From Lacipirellula limnantheis (GTDB taxonomy: Bacteria > Planctomycetota > Planctomycetia > Pirellulales > Lacipirellulaceae), in NCBI RefSeq assembly GCF_007746075.1, contig NZ_CP036339.1, positions 2,242,885 through 2,306,884 of the forward strand: 64,000 nucleotides of DNA, written 5' to 3'. The notes under the pieces were generated by a model. That model was not told where the DNA came from and did not search any database. It worked only from the letters and a program-made list of their open reading frames with translations. Each line of letters starts with the position of its first letter. Position 1 is the first letter of the stretch. The position numbers and the translations under genes were made by a program. Shown piece by piece: positions 18,656 through 27,910 of the stretch.

Positions 18656-20539
18656 TCACCCATCCGTGGGCGCGGAACCAGCCTGGCGGCGCTTCAAATC
18701 GTTGAACAGGGCGACCAGCGCGCGGTCTTCCTGATCCGAGTCGAGTTGATTTGTTTTGAGCTCAGCCACCGTCATCCGGTGGCGAGCCTCCGTGTGGCGA
18801 CGCTCGCGGTCGGCCAGCAGATCGCTGAACCGTTGGCGGGCGTCGACGTTTGATTTGCGTTGACCGATCTCATCGCAGTCGACGAGAAAATTGGCGACGG
18901 CCTGATCTTCCGTCGCGTTCATCAGCCGGGCGAAGTTCGGCGTTACGCCGTCGTGATACATCTCGGCGGCGAGGGCGTAAATGCGGCGGGCGATCGGGTG
19001 CTCGACGTCTTCTTCGTGCACCTGTTCGAGCAGCGCGTCCATGATGTCGCCCTGGCAGAGGACGATCTCGATCAGCTCGCGATCCCAGGGGGAGAGTTTC
19101 ACGGGCGGCGCGGCTGACTGCGACGCAATGGCTTGCTCTGGCGATCGCGCCGATGCGGGGGTTGAGCGAAGCAGCGACGTCGCGGCCTGTCGCAACGCTT
19201 TGAGCCGCGTGCGGAGCGTGTCTTCGCCGAGACCGAACTGACGGGCGATGCGGACCAGCACCTGCTGCTCGCGAACTAGCGCCGCACTGCTGGCCGACGC
19301 AGCCGTCGGCAACGCACGCGCGAGCGTGGCGAGAATCGCTTCGACCGCTTGCGCGGAACGATGCGGGGCAGCGCCTGGGGCCAATCCTTTGGTCACGGCA
19401 TTGATCTTGTGTTCGAGGGCGTCGACCGACCGCGCGAGCAGTCGTCGAAATTCGTCGCTTCCGTGCGAGCGAATAACATCACACGGATCGGCCCCTTCTG
19501 GCAAGCTCAGAATTTTTAATTCGATCTCATGGGCGACAAACAGTGCTAGCAGGTTGTCGAGAATACCCATCGTGCGGTTCTGTCCGGCCGCATCGCCGTC
19601 AAGGACCAGCGTGATGCTGTCGGTGAACCTGCGAATCAGCGGTACATGTTTGTCGCCGAGGGCCGTCCCGAGCACGGCGACGGCATGCTTGACGCCATGC
19701 TGGTGCGCCATGATGACGTCGGTGTAGCCCTCCATCACCAGAATGCCCCCTTCCTTGGCGATGGCGTCACGCGCGGCGTCGAGGGCGTAGAGCTCGCTGC
19801 TCTTGTTAAACAGCGGCGTCTCGGGGCTGTTGACGTACTTCGCGTCGTTGTCGCGGGCGAACTCCGGCAGCACACGTCCGCCGAAGGCGATCGGCCGCGA
19901 CCGGGCGTCGCGAATGGAGAACATCAGCCGCCCGCGAAAGCGATCGTAGTACCCGCCCGCGTCGCGTTTGCCGATGAGGCCGACGCGCTCCAGCACCGCC
20001 GGTTGCCAGTTGGCCGCGGCGCCGCGCTTCAGCATCCAGTCCCATTCATTCGGCGAGAAGCCGATGTGAAATTGGGCGATGCTCGCGCCGCTGATGCCGC
20101 GATCGGCGAGGTAGCGGCGTGCGGGTTCTGCCGCAGGGCTTCGCAAAAGAGACTGGTGGAACTGATCTTCCGCCCAGGCCATCGCCTTCAACAGATTGCG
20201 GCGTTCGAACGGGTTGTCGGCTTGGCCTTCGGCGCGACCGACAGGGGCCAGGCTGACGCCGGCGCGCTCGGCCAGCAGTTCCAGCGCTTCGCGGAACTCC
20301 ATCCCTTCGGCCCGCATGACGAAGCTGAAGATGTCGCCGCCGATGTCGCAGACCCAGCACTTGAACGACTGCCGTTCCTGATTCACCTGGAAGCTGGGGC
20401 GGGCGTCGTCGTGCCAGGGGCAGAGGCCGACGTAGCCGCGTCCCTGTCGCCGCAGTGCGACGTAGGCGCCGATCAGGTCGACGATGTCGATCGACTGACG
20501 GATCTGCTCTTTCGCGTCCTGCAAGCTGGAAAGCGACAC
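18656..20539 (-). CDS. dnaG: DNA primase DnaG
   Basis: 627 residues from a GTG start at 20537-20539 (GAAGGGA upstream). It makes the RNA primers for replication. The N-terminal zinc ribbon has [11 protein letters not shown] and [11 protein letters not shown] (C-x2-H ... C-x2-C). The TOPRIM core has [15 protein letters not shown] (catalytic Glu) and [10 protein letters not shown] (metal-binding DxD). YLADRGIS and [11 protein letters not shown] are further family motifs. The last ~150 residues form the helical helicase-binding region. rpoD follows on the same strand. Confidence 0.97.
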   Translation of the reverse strand: MSLSSLQDAKEQIRQSIDIVDLIGAYVALRRQGRGYVGLCPWHDDARPSFQVNQERQSFKCWVCDIGGDIFSFVMRAEGMEFREALELLAERAGVSLAPVGRAEGQADNPFERRNLLKAMAWAEDQFHQSLLRSPAAEPARRYLADRGISGASIAQFHIGFSPNEWDWMLKRGAAANWQPAVLERVGLIGKRDAGGYYDRFRGRLMFSIRDARSRPIAFGGRVLPEFARDNDAKYVNSPETPLFNKSSELYALDAARDAIAKEGGILVMEGYTDVIMAHQHGVKHAVAVLGTALGDKHVPLIRRFTDSITLVLDGDAAGQNRTMGILDNLLALFVAHEIELKILSLPEGADPCDVIRSHGSDEFRRLLARSVDALEHKINAVTKGLAPGAAPHRSAQAVEAILATLARALPTAASASSAALVREQQVLVRIARQFGLGEDTLRTRLKALRQAATSLLRSTPASARSPEQAIASQSAAPPVKLSPWDRELIEIVLCQGDIMDALLEQVHEEDVEHPIARRIYALAAEMYHDGVTPNFARLMNATEDQAVANFLVDCDEIGQRKSNVDARQRFSDLLADRERRHTEARHRMTVAELKTNQLDSDQEDRALVALFNDLKRRQAGSAPTDG

Positions 20540-20608
20540 GCGGATTGAATCCCTTCAATGAACGTAATGATCACCGCCGCGAGGTTCGGTCGCTGCGGCG
20601 ATTTTGTC

Positions 20609-20697
20609 ACCCCCGGGCTTCGCCCGGGGTTACCACACCGCAGGACGAGGCCTGGCGGCATGGCGACCAATCCCCCGGCGGAGCCAGGGGCTGAAAT
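20609..20697. repeat. Hairpin and GGCGGAGCC repeat upstream of dnaG
   Basis: CCCCGGGCTTCGCCCGGGG at 20611-20629 is a strong hairpin. CCCCCGGCGGAGCCAGGGG at about 20672-20690 matches the arm of the inverted repeat at 1145-1161. The segment lies in the 239-bp spacer between dnaG and the protease gene, which has no coding potential that I can support. Confidence 0.6.
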
Positions 20698-20778
20698 GCG
20701 GGAAGCGCTACATCCTCGCTACCCACAGCGTACCGCGTCGCCGAGTCAATCGTCAGGGGACGAACGCCGCGATGCGCT

Positions 20779-21987
20779 CTACAGATCCGAGGGCGGACGT
20801 GCCGCCACCTTCACCTTCACTTCCATTTTTTTGGGCCCGCGAACGGAACCGCGAATTAACTTGACCGGAACCTCCGTGCCAATCGGCGTTGCGGCGATGG
20901 CGCGACTCAGCAGGGTCGGGTCAGAGAAATTGACTCCGTCCCAGGCGAGGATCACATCGAGCGGCTTGATGCCCGCTTCTGAGGCGGGAGAATTGTCGGC
21001 AATAGTAGTGACGAGTACACCCTTGCCGCGATCGAGATCAAGCTCGCGAGCAACCTCATCGGGCACTTCCTCCGGACCGATGCCGAGGAAGCCGCGCAGC
21101 ACGTAGCCGTTGTCGCGCAGCTGCTCGTAGCTGGCCCGTGCCAATTCGCTGGGGACCGCAAAGCTGATTCCCTGATACGAGGGGCCGATAATGGCCGTGT
21201 TGATGCCGACGATCTTGCCTTCGTGGTTTACCAACGGCCCGCCGCTATTGCCAGGATTCACGGCGGCGTCTGTTTGGAGAAATTCCTGAATGACCCGCGT
21301 CCCCGTGACGCCGCGGCGTTCCTTGGCGCTCAAAATGCCGAAGGTGATGCTCTTCTGCAACCCGAAGGGACTGCCAAGAGCCCAGACGATGTCGCCGACT
21401 TGCAATTCGTCGCTGTCGCCCCACTCAGCAGCGACCAGATCGCTCATTTCCGTCTTGAGCACTGCCAAGTCAGTGAGCGAATCGACGCCGACGACGCTGG
21501 CCGTGCCGCGGCGGCCGTCGCTGAGCTGGATTTCGGCGGTGTTCACCCCCTCGATCACATGATTGTTGGTGACGATGTAACCGTCTTTGGCATCGACGAT
21601 CACGCCGGAGCCTTGCCCTTCGGCACGGCCGCGCTGGGTGCTGATGTTGACGACGCTCGGGCCGACTGATTGCGCGAGCGCCCGATACCCGGCCGAAATC
21701 TGATCGAGTCTAAAATCCTTAAGATTGGCACGTGCGACGTCGAGTCGCGCTCGTTCGCGGGCCGCCGTGAGCGAATATTCGATTCGATAAACCATCGACG
21801 GAGCGACGAGCACAGTGGTGAGCACCGTGAAGACCCAGAGAAGCCGCTTGAGGCGAATGCCTTCTTCCTCGCGTGGACGATCGACGGTCCAAACTTCGCT
21901 CATCGGCCGCGATCGCGCGGGCGGAGGAGCGGTAACGAGTTCGGCGCCCCACGCGGCGTCGTCGTGGGGATTAGATTCGTGCTGCAT
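20779..21987 (-). CDS. HtrA/DegP-type trypsin-like serine protease with one PDZ domain
   Basis: 402 residues from ATG at 21985-21987; a GTG at 22062 would add 25 residues. A cytoplasmic tail of about 50 residues precedes one transmembrane helix (LLWVFTVLTTVLVAPSMVY), so the enzyme is anchored with its protease domain in the periplasm. The catalytic triad is intact: His in TNNHVIEG, Asp in DSLTDLAVLK, Ser in NPGNSGGPLV. One PDZ domain follows (GFLGIGPEEVP, DNSPASEAGIKPLDVILAWDG). One PDZ and a membrane anchor make it more DegS-like than DegP-like. It probably handles misfolded envelope proteins or cleaves a signalling target. Confidence 0.9.
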   Translation of the reverse strand: MQHESNPHDDAAWGAELVTAPPPARSRPMSEVWTVDRPREEEGIRLKRLLWVFTVLTTVLVAPSMVYRIEYSLTAARERARLDVARANLKDFRLDQISAGYRALAQSVGPSVVNISTQRGRAEGQGSGVIVDAKDGYIVTNNHVIEGVNTAEIQLSDGRRGTASVVGVDSLTDLAVLKTEMSDLVAAEWGDSDELQVGDIVWALGSPFGLQKSITFGILSAKERRGVTGTRVIQEFLQTDAAVNPGNSGGPLVNHEGKIVGINTAIIGPSYQGISFAVPSELARASYEQLRDNGYVLRGFLGIGPEEVPDEVARELDLDRGKGVLVTTIADNSPASEAGIKPLDVILAWDGVNFSDPTLLSRAIAATPIGTEVPVKLIRGSVRGPKKMEVKVKVAARPPSDL

Positions 21988-22161
21988 GACGCGGGTCCTG
22001 AAACGTTCCGTGCCAGGAGGAGCGGGCGGTCCGCCCGGGAAGCTCCCATCGCGGCCCTTCACCCAGCCATTATACTGCTGCGGAAGGTCGCGGGCAGCAT
22101 TCCGGCAGAACGCGCCCCATCGTTACAACCCCGAAACCCCTCGCCAGAGTCTGTTTCGCCG

Positions 22162-22839
22162 ATGCCGAGCCGATATTTTCCGCCCGCGCAGCGGGCTGCG
22201 CCCGAAGGGCTGGTGGCAGTCGGCGGCCGACTCTCCGCGACTTGGCTGCTCGACGCCTACCGCCATGGAATTTTCCCGTGGCCGTCGAGTTCGTACGAGC
22301 CGATGCTCTGGTGGTCGCCCGACCCGCGAGCTATTCTGCCGCTCGACGGGATGTACGTCTCGCGGCGTTTGCAGCGCCGGCTGAGGAGCGGCGAGTTCGC
22401 GACGACCTGTAATACGGCGTTCGCGCAAGTCATTGCCGCGTGCGCCACCGGTTCAGGCCGCGAAGGGGGAACCTGGATCACCCCCGAGATGATCGCTGCC
22501 TACACCGAGCTGCATCGGTTAGGTCACGCTCATTCAGTCGAGGTCTGGCGCGGCGAGGAACTGGCGGGCGGAGTTTACGGCATTGCGATTGGCGGCCTCT
22601 TCGCGGCGGAAAGTATGTTCCACCGATCCCGCGACGGTTCTAAAGTGGCACTGGCGCGATTGGTGGGCCATCTCCGGAGCCGCGGATACGGCTTGCTCGA
22701 CGTGCAGCAATCGACGCCGCATACGCAATCGTTGGGGGTCGTGGAGATCTCGCGCCGCGACTATTTGCAGCGGTTGGCCGCGCTCGTCGACGCGCCGATC
22801 ACGTTCGGATCTACGCTTGAGCCGTGGATCGGCCAGTAG
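22162..22839 (+). CDS. aat: Leucyl/phenylalanyl-tRNA--protein transferase
   Basis: 225 residues from ATG 22162. It transfers Leu or Phe from tRNA to N-terminal Arg/Lys of proteins, marking them for ClpAP (N-degron pathway), and is cytoplasmic. Family motifs are clear: FPPAQRAAPEGLVAVGG, LLDAYRHGIFPW, LWWSPDPRAIL, then GTWITPEMIAAYTELHRLGHAHSVE, GGLFAAESMFHR and LLDVQQSTPHTQSLG. The length fits. In-frame sequence upstream to 21670 is antisense to the protease gene and lacks family similarity. Divergent from the protease gene. Confidence 0.94.
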   Translation: MPSRYFPPAQRAAPEGLVAVGGRLSATWLLDAYRHGIFPWPSSSYEPMLWWSPDPRAILPLDGMYVSRRLQRRLRSGEFATTCNTAFAQVIAACATGSGREGGTWITPEMIAAYTELHRLGHAHSVEVWRGEELAGGVYGIAIGGLFAAESMFHRSRDGSKVALARLVGHLRSRGYGLLDVQQSTPHTQSLGVVEISRRDYLQRLAALVDAPITFGSTLEPWIGQ

Positions 22840-22880
22840 CTGGCGGCATATCGAATGGCTCCAACGCGCGACTCTGGCGG

Positions 22881-23036
22881 CTAGATGCGCCCCATGAGGA
22901 TCAGTGCGATCAAGATCACCGCCACCACCCCGAGCACGCCGCTCGGCCCATAGCCCCAATTCGCCGAATAGTTCCAACGCGGAACGGCGCCCAGCAGCAG
23001 CAACAGCAGGACGATGATCAGAATTGTGCCGAGCAT
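22881..23036 (-). CDS. Small membrane protein, DUF3309-like
   Basis: 51 residues. From ATG at 23034-23036 it reads MLGTILIIVLLLLLLGAVPR, then WNYSANWGYGPSG, then a second hydrophobic segment ending in MGRI. This matches the small two-helix DUF3309 proteins, with the central W-x-YS-x-xWGYGPSG signature. Function is unknown; in other bacteria the family often sits near stress genes. It is followed on the same strand by a small lipoprotein gene. Confidence 0.8.
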   Translation of the reverse strand: MLGTILIIVLLLLLLGAVPRWNYSANWGYGPSGVLGVVAVILIALILMGRI

Positions 23037-23081
23037 GGCGTGATCGCTCTCTTTAAATGCTAGACGTGGCGAACGGCGACG

Positions 23082-23351
23082 CTACTTAACCTCGACTTCG
23101 CCGGTGTCCTTGTCGCGATTGATTTCAATGTCAGCTCCGGGCGTGTCGATGTCGATCAGCGAGTCTTCCTTCTTTGTCGCGTCGACGTCGACTTCGCCGG
23201 TGTCGCGGTCGCGCTCAACTTCGACTTGGCCGCGGGACGTCTCGACGTCGACGATCTTCTCTTTGTTCTCGCAGCCTACCGAAACCAGCATCGCGATGCC
23301 GAGCAAGATGGGGGGTAGCGAGCAAGCGGTCAGCAGTTCGGGAATCTTCAT
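23082..23351 (-). CDS. Small acidic lipoprotein with an internal repeat
   Basis: 89 residues from ATG at 23349-23351, with AGAGGAGAG upstream. A signal helix ends LVSVGC, with the predicted lipidated Cys at residue 27. The mature part contains two copies of a short unit: VEVERDRDTGEVDV and IEINRDKDTGEVEV, joined by an acidic linker. It is probably an exported, surface or periplasmic acidic peptide. I know no characterised homologue. A frame extension to 23564 is unsupported. Confidence 0.75.
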   Translation of the reverse strand: MKIPELLTACSLPPILLGIAMLVSVGCENKEKIVDVETSRGQVEVERDRDTGEVDVDATKKEDSLIDIDTPGADIEINRDKDTGEVEVK

Positions 23352-23675
23352 CGCGTCTCTCCTCTGTAGGCCTCGCGAAGCGAGCTGGTTGAAAATCGAA
23401 CGCCCATGGATGAATTCGCATCGGCGTGGTTGCTTCAACGCAACACGCGTGCCACGGGACATCGAACATCGATTTCTTCGATATTTCCCGAGCGAAGCGG
23501 CGCCAAGCACGGGTCCTACCGGCTGGCAGTCCAACGACCAACGAGTAGGAAACGGCGCTGGCAACGACCATGGAGAGGGTCGAACTGAGATGAGCGATCA
23601 CGGAAAGCCGACGAGCGACTCAACCAGCGAGGACCTGCATCAGAATCGCGCGGCAGTCAGCGCGGCGAGGGCAGC

Positions 23676-25445
23676 CTAGGGTACATCGCCGGCTGCAAAT
23701 GACTGCGTCATGCGCTGATTTCCCTCGGCTTCGGCGGGGGTCGCCGGAAGTTCGAGGGTGAACTTGCTCCCCTGGCCGACGGTGCTTTCGACGCGAACTT
23801 GTCCGCCATGCTCTTCGAGAATCTTTCGCGTGACAGGCAGGCCCAGACCCGTGCCGCGACCTCCCTTGCGGGAAACGAACACCGTGAAGATTGCTTCGAT
23901 GTCGTCGGGCGCGATACCGCCGCCATTGTCTTCGACCACCACCCGCGCGAGCTTCGCGTCGTCGTCGTAGTGCGTGGAGACGGTCACGCGGCCCTGCTCG
24001 GCATCGTCGCAAGCGTCGATGGCGTTCGTCAGGACGTTCAGGATCGCCCGATGCAGCGCTTCGGGGTCAAACATGAGGCTCGGCATGTCGCTCGCTGGCT
24101 GCCAGACAAGCTCGACCGATAGTTCCTGCGCGCGGCTGGTCATCAGTTCGACGACTTCGGCCGTGATTTCGTTGAGGCTCGCGGCGCGCGGCTCGGGTTC
24201 GCGCTCCTTGCTAAAGGTGAGCATGTCCATCACGAGCGTCGAGATTCGCTCCTGGTTGCGCTCGACAATGGCCCAACCTTTGCGGATCGTGTCGACCGCC
24301 TTTTGCTCGGCGGCTTCGTCGCGCTCGCCGCTCTTGGCCATCGTATCGTGATCGCCGAGGCCGAGTTCGATCAGGTAGCTGCCGCCGCGGACGCCCTGGA
24401 GAATGTTTTTGATGTGGTGCGACAACGAGGCGATCGTCTGGCCAACGGCGGCGAGCCGTTCCGCTTGGACGAGGGCCTTGTAGTACGAGGTGTCTTCAAC
24501 CGCCAGCGCCGCCTGATGGGCGATCGCAATCATCAGCCGCAGGTGCTCTTCGGTGAACTGGTTGGCGCCCTTGGCGGCGAGCATCTTCTGGGGCGTCACG
24601 GCGGTGTCGATGTAAATCACGCCGACGACTTCGTAGCGCCCCTGCATCGGCACGCAGATCGCCTCGCGGACGCCGAGCGTCACGATGCTCTGCGCCGGAT
24701 CCCAGCGCGAATCGTCGCGGGCGTTGCTCGTCAGGACGCCCTCGTTTTGTTCCACGACGTAATCGAGAATCGTCTTGCTGATGCTGATTTTCTCTTCGGT
24801 CCGCATCCCGCGCCGGTGCCGCCGCACTTTGGGCGTCAGTTTGCCCGTCTCGAGGTCTTTCAGCATGATGCAACCGCGGTCGGCTTCGACCCAGTCGAAG
24901 ATCATGTCCATGATCCTCGCGAGCAGCTGGTCGATGTCCATCGTGTGGCTCACCGCCAGCGCCGTCCGATACATGATCTGCAGGTTACTGCGCGCACGCG
25001 CGAGCCACGGATTCGACGAACCGCGGGCGTCGGGCATCAGCCATTCGCTGCCGCCGGTTTGACCGAGCGACGCCACAATGCGCGAGCCGTCGTCGATCGC
25101 GCTGCCCGCCATGGGAACGATGTCCACCTGCCCCGCCGCATCCTCCAGCCGGTCGTCGATGAATCCGGTGTAGAGCAGCAGCGAGCGGCCGACCTGCAGC
25201 TGGTCGCCGCTAGTGAGCTCATGTTCGGTGACGAGCTTGCCGTTGACGAACGTCCCGTTGGAACTTCCAAGATCGCGCACCGCATAGGCGTTTCCCTTGC
25301 GGATCAGCTCAGCGTGGTTTCGCGAGACTTCCGTATCGTGCAAACGAACGGAATGGGTATGCGTGCGGCCGATGGAATGGACCGCGTCTTCCAACTGGAA
25401 GCGCGAACCTTGGTCGCGGCCTTGAATGACGAACAACGAAGCCAC
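23676..25445 (-). CDS. Sensor histidine kinase with FHA and GAF domains
   Basis: 589 residues, no transmembrane segment, so cytoplasmic. Residues 1-95 form an FHA domain (SIGRTHTHSVRL, VSRNHAELI, LGSSNGTFVNG), which normally binds phosphothreonine. Residues about 160-320 form a GAF domain (ADRGCIMLKDLETGKL, EAICVPMQGRYEVVGVIYID). The kinase core has SLSHHIKNILQGVRG with the phospho-His, NVLTNAIDAC (N box), VEDNGGGI (G1) and GGRGTGLGLPVT (G2). It probably pairs with the receiver gene 41 bases upstream. The FHA-GAF front suggests cross-talk between Ser/Thr kinases, common in planctomycetes, and histidine kinase signalling. Confidence 0.92.
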   Translation of the reverse strand: MASLFVIQGRDQGSRFQLEDAVHSIGRTHTHSVRLHDTEVSRNHAELIRKGNAYAVRDLGSSNGTFVNGKLVTEHELTSGDQLQVGRSLLLYTGFIDDRLEDAAGQVDIVPMAGSAIDDGSRIVASLGQTGGSEWLMPDARGSSNPWLARARSNLQIMYRTALAVSHTMDIDQLLARIMDMIFDWVEADRGCIMLKDLETGKLTPKVRRHRRGMRTEEKISISKTILDYVVEQNEGVLTSNARDDSRWDPAQSIVTLGVREAICVPMQGRYEVVGVIYIDTAVTPQKMLAAKGANQFTEEHLRLMIAIAHQAALAVEDTSYYKALVQAERLAAVGQTIASLSHHIKNILQGVRGGSYLIELGLGDHDTMAKSGERDEAAEQKAVDTIRKGWAIVERNQERISTLVMDMLTFSKEREPEPRAASLNEITAEVVELMTSRAQELSVELVWQPASDMPSLMFDPEALHRAILNVLTNAIDACDDAEQGRVTVSTHYDDDAKLARVVVEDNGGGIAPDDIEAIFTVFVSRKGGRGTGLGLPVTRKILEEHGGQVRVESTVGQGSKFTLELPATPAEAEGNQRMTQSFAAGDVP

Positions 25446-25486
25446 GCGAGTTTGTTCTCTCGGTCGACGAGCGGGAGTCGCAAAGC

Positions 25487-25852
25487 CTACGGACGACTTC
25501 CCAAAAGCTCCTCGATTCTACGAATGAGGGCCGCGTATTGGTAGGGCTTCGCGACGAACTCTGAAGTCGGCAAAGGACTTGCGCTGCGCCTCGTGGCGCC
25601 GAGCACAACGATTGGGGCGTCGTTGCGGGCCGCCGCGGCCATCAGTCGCTCCGCAGAATCTTCACACACGCCAGATTGCGCTTCGACGTCGACGACGATT
25701 AAATGCGGGCGCTCCGATTCGGCAACCCGGGCCCCCCGTGAGGTTTCGCGGGCTTCCAACACCTCGGCCCCGCGGCGGGCCAGTAAGGAACTGAGCACAT
25801 CGCGCGATTCACGCGAACGGTCGACAATCAGGACGCGCGGATTGGGAGACAC
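25487..25852 (-). CDS. Single-domain response-regulator receiver, partly degenerate
   Basis: 121 residues from a GTG at 25850-25852 (GGAGAG upstream). A longer frame to 26002 has no similarity before the receiver fold. The phospho-acceptor Asp is in HLIVVDVEA and the conserved Lys in FVAKPYQY. The acidic pocket has only one Asp (VLIVDRSRE instead of VDDD), and the usual Thr/Ser is Gly in VVLGATRR. No output domain follows. It precedes the histidine kinase gene on the same strand and is probably its partner, acting by protein contact; the altered pocket may weaken phosphorylation. Confidence 0.75.
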   Translation of the reverse strand: MSPNPRVLIVDRSRESRDVLSSLLARRGAEVLEARETSRGARVAESERPHLIVVDVEAQSGVCEDSAERLMAAAARNDAPIVVLGATRRSASPLPTSEFVAKPYQYAALIRRIEELLGSRP

Positions 25853-26188
25853 GGACGACTCTCCGGCGTGGCGAAGTTGGGAGGGATAGCGAGTCGGGTC
25901 GCTGCTGTGGGCGGGGCGGCGAGCATACGCGCCGCCTGTGGAAGACCGGAAGGGCAGTTTCAGCAGTCGACCCCCGTAAGTCGCGTCGTTGAGGCAACTC
26001 AACGCCCGCCAGAACGCCCGGCAGAACTGCTCTTTACGGCCGGCTCGTCTGGCGGCACAATACGCCCCGAATTCAACCCCTCCGCCCCATCCCGCATGGC
26101 AACATTCGGGGGCGTCTCGTTAGCCCCTGGGCGGGTCCCCAGAAATGTCTGGTCATGGATGATCAGATACCAAGCAAGGAGTGCTGAC
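25853..26188. other. Divergent intergenic region between receiver and skp genes
   Basis: 336 bp between divergently transcribed genes, so it should hold promoters for both. I see the AAGGAG Shine-Dalgarno of the skp gene at 26176-26181 but no promoter I can call with confidence. Open frames here are spurious extensions of the two neighbours. Confidence 0.5.
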
Positions 26189-26887
26189 GTGAAAAAGCTG
26201 CTGATTTCAGCCGCCGTCGTTGGTCTTATGTCTTCCGCCGCCGCGCCGGCCCTGGCTCAATCGGCGGCTCCGGCCCCCACCGCGCACGGCGCGAACGCTT
26301 CCCGCTATCATGTCGCCGTCGTCGACATCAGCTTCATCTTCAAGAACTATCCCGGCTTCACCGGGCAGATCGAAAAGCTGAAGGGCGAGATGGAAGCCGC
26401 TGACGGCGCGCTGCGCACCGAACGCGACCGGCTGGTCCAGATGGAAGAGGAACGCAACACCAAAAAGCCCGGCAGCCCCGAGTTCAAGCAACTGGACGAA
26501 AACCTCGCCCGCTTGAAGGCCGAGTTCACCATCAAGCAAGGCACGGTTCGCCGCGACTTCCTCGAAAAGGAAGCGACGGTCTACTTCACCTGCTACAACC
26601 AAGTCGCCGCCGCCGTGAAGGCCTTTGCCGACAAGAATGACATTGGCATGGTGCTGCGATTTACCGGCGACGACGTCGCCGACAAGTCGGCCGCGCCCGA
26701 CCGCGAAGCCGTCATGCGGATGATTATGCAGCCGATCATTCATCAGAACAAGATCGACATCACGCCCGACGTGCTGATGATGCTTGGCGTCGACGTCCGC
26801 AACCTGCCGGCGCAACCGAACGGCGTGCCAGCCACGGCAACTCGTCCGACGGCCCCGGCCCAAGGCGGATTCCAAGGGCAGCGCTAG
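26189..26887 (+). CDS. skp: OmpH/Skp-family periplasmic chaperone
   Basis: 232 residues from GTG 26189, with AAGGAG seven bases upstream. VKKLLISAAVVGLMSSAAAPALAQ is a Sec signal peptide. The mature part starts with the beta strand YHVAVVDISFIFKNYPGF, the Skp start pattern, and continues as a long charged coiled coil (IEKLKGEMEAADGALRTERDRL, LDENLARLKAEFTIK) that forms the jellyfish-like tentacles, then returns to beta structure (DIGMVLRFTGDD). The tail is Pro/Ala/Gln-rich. Skp holds unfolded outer-membrane proteins in the periplasm. It leads the lpxC-lpxA block, a common envelope gene order. Confidence 0.88.
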   Translation: MKKLLISAAVVGLMSSAAAPALAQSAAPAPTAHGANASRYHVAVVDISFIFKNYPGFTGQIEKLKGEMEAADGALRTERDRLVQMEEERNTKKPGSPEFKQLDENLARLKAEFTIKQGTVRRDFLEKEATVYFTCYNQVAAAVKAFADKNDIGMVLRFTGDDVADKSAAPDREAVMRMIMQPIIHQNKIDITPDVLMMLGVDVRNLPAQPNGVPATATRPTAPAQGGFQGQR

Positions 26888-27005
26888 CAGCGATCGCTTA
26901 TTGACGCGACGGCGCTGCTCGACTTCCCCCCCTCGAGTGGCGCCGTCGCTTTTTCTTGCAATCTTGGCGAGCCTCCCGCCGCTCGCCCTCAAGGCACGAC
27001 AGCGC

Positions 27006-27878
27006 ATGATCTCGCCCCGCATGCAACAAACGATCGCTGCTCGCGCCGTCGTCGCTGGCTTCGGCTACTGGAGCGGCCGGGACGTGCGGCTGGAGTTTCG
27101 ACCTGCTGCTCCGGGCGCCGGCGTCACCTTCGTGCGCAGCGATCTCGGCGCCTCGGCCCGTGTGCCCGCGCGAGTCGACCTGCGCGTCGAAGTTCCCCGC
27201 CGCACCAATCTCCGCCACGGCCGCGTCGAAGTTGAGATGGTGGAGCACGTCCTCGCGGCGCTCTCCGGCCTCGGCATCGACAACTGCGAGGTCTGGACGA
27301 ATCAGCCTGAAATGCCGGGGTGCGATGGTTCGTCAGCCGCTTTCGTCGACGCTCTCGTGCGAGCCGGCATCGCCTCGCAAGGGATCGCCGCCAATCGCAT
27401 CGCCGTGACCGAAGTCGTTCGGGTCGCTGAAGGCGAATCGTGGATCGAAGCGCGTCCCTCGGCCAAGAATCAACTTTCAATCGAGTACCAGCTCGACTAC
27501 CCGGCCGCCAGCATCATCGGCCGCCAAGTCGCCCGCGTCGCCGTGACTCCGGAGCGCTTTCGGAGTGAGCTTGCCCCCTGCCGGACTTTTTTGCTACAGA
27601 CCGAAGCCGACCAACTTCGCCGTCAAGGACTGGGCCTGCGAGTCACCAATCGCGATCTCCTGGTGTTCGACGAACGAGGCCCGATCGACAATCGCCTTCG
27701 TTTCCCTAACGAGTGCGCCCGACACAAAGCGCTAGACGTTCTCGGCGACTTGGCCCTCGCGGGCTGCCGGCTCGTCGGCGAATTTACCGCGTACCGCAGC
27801 GGTCATCGACTCCACGCGGAGCTGACGCGGCAGTTAGTCGAACGGTTCGCCGCGATGGCGCGGCGAGCCAGCGCCTAA
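27006..27878 (+). CDS. lpxC: UDP-3-O-acyl-N-acetylglucosamine deacetylase LpxC
   Basis: 290 residues from ATG 27006; ATG 27021 (MQQTIAARAVVAGFGYWSG) is an equally good start. It catalyses the committed step of lipid A synthesis. Zinc ligands and catalytic residues of the family are visible: MVEHVLAALSGLGIDN (first His, catalytic Glu in the E. coli HExx context), PNECARHKALDVLGDLALAG (second His and Asp) and SGHRLHAELTR (general-acid His). MPGCDGSSAAFVDAL is also typical. The length matches single-function LpxC, not the LpxC-FabZ fusion found in some phyla. It is followed by lpxA. Confidence 0.93.
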   Translation: MISPRMQQTIAARAVVAGFGYWSGRDVRLEFRPAAPGAGVTFVRSDLGASARVPARVDLRVEVPRRTNLRHGRVEVEMVEHVLAALSGLGIDNCEVWTNQPEMPGCDGSSAAFVDALVRAGIASQGIAANRIAVTEVVRVAEGESWIEARPSAKNQLSIEYQLDYPAASIIGRQVARVAVTPERFRSELAPCRTFLLQTEADQLRRQGLGLRVTNRDLLVFDERGPIDNRLRFPNECARHKALDVLGDLALAGCRLVGEFTAYRSGHRLHAELTRQLVERFAAMARRASA

Positions 27879-27910
27879 CGGCCTGCGAATCAGGCGGATG
27901 ATAGGAAGTT

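Noticed and set aside
21670..22161. In-frame upstream extension of aat
   Set aside because: It is antisense to the HtrA gene and the protein family begins at the chosen ATG.
24303..25544. 413-codon plus-strand frame across the histidine kinase
   Set aside because: Antisense to the kinase, no family motif, rich in His/Arg/Asp as expected from reverse reading.
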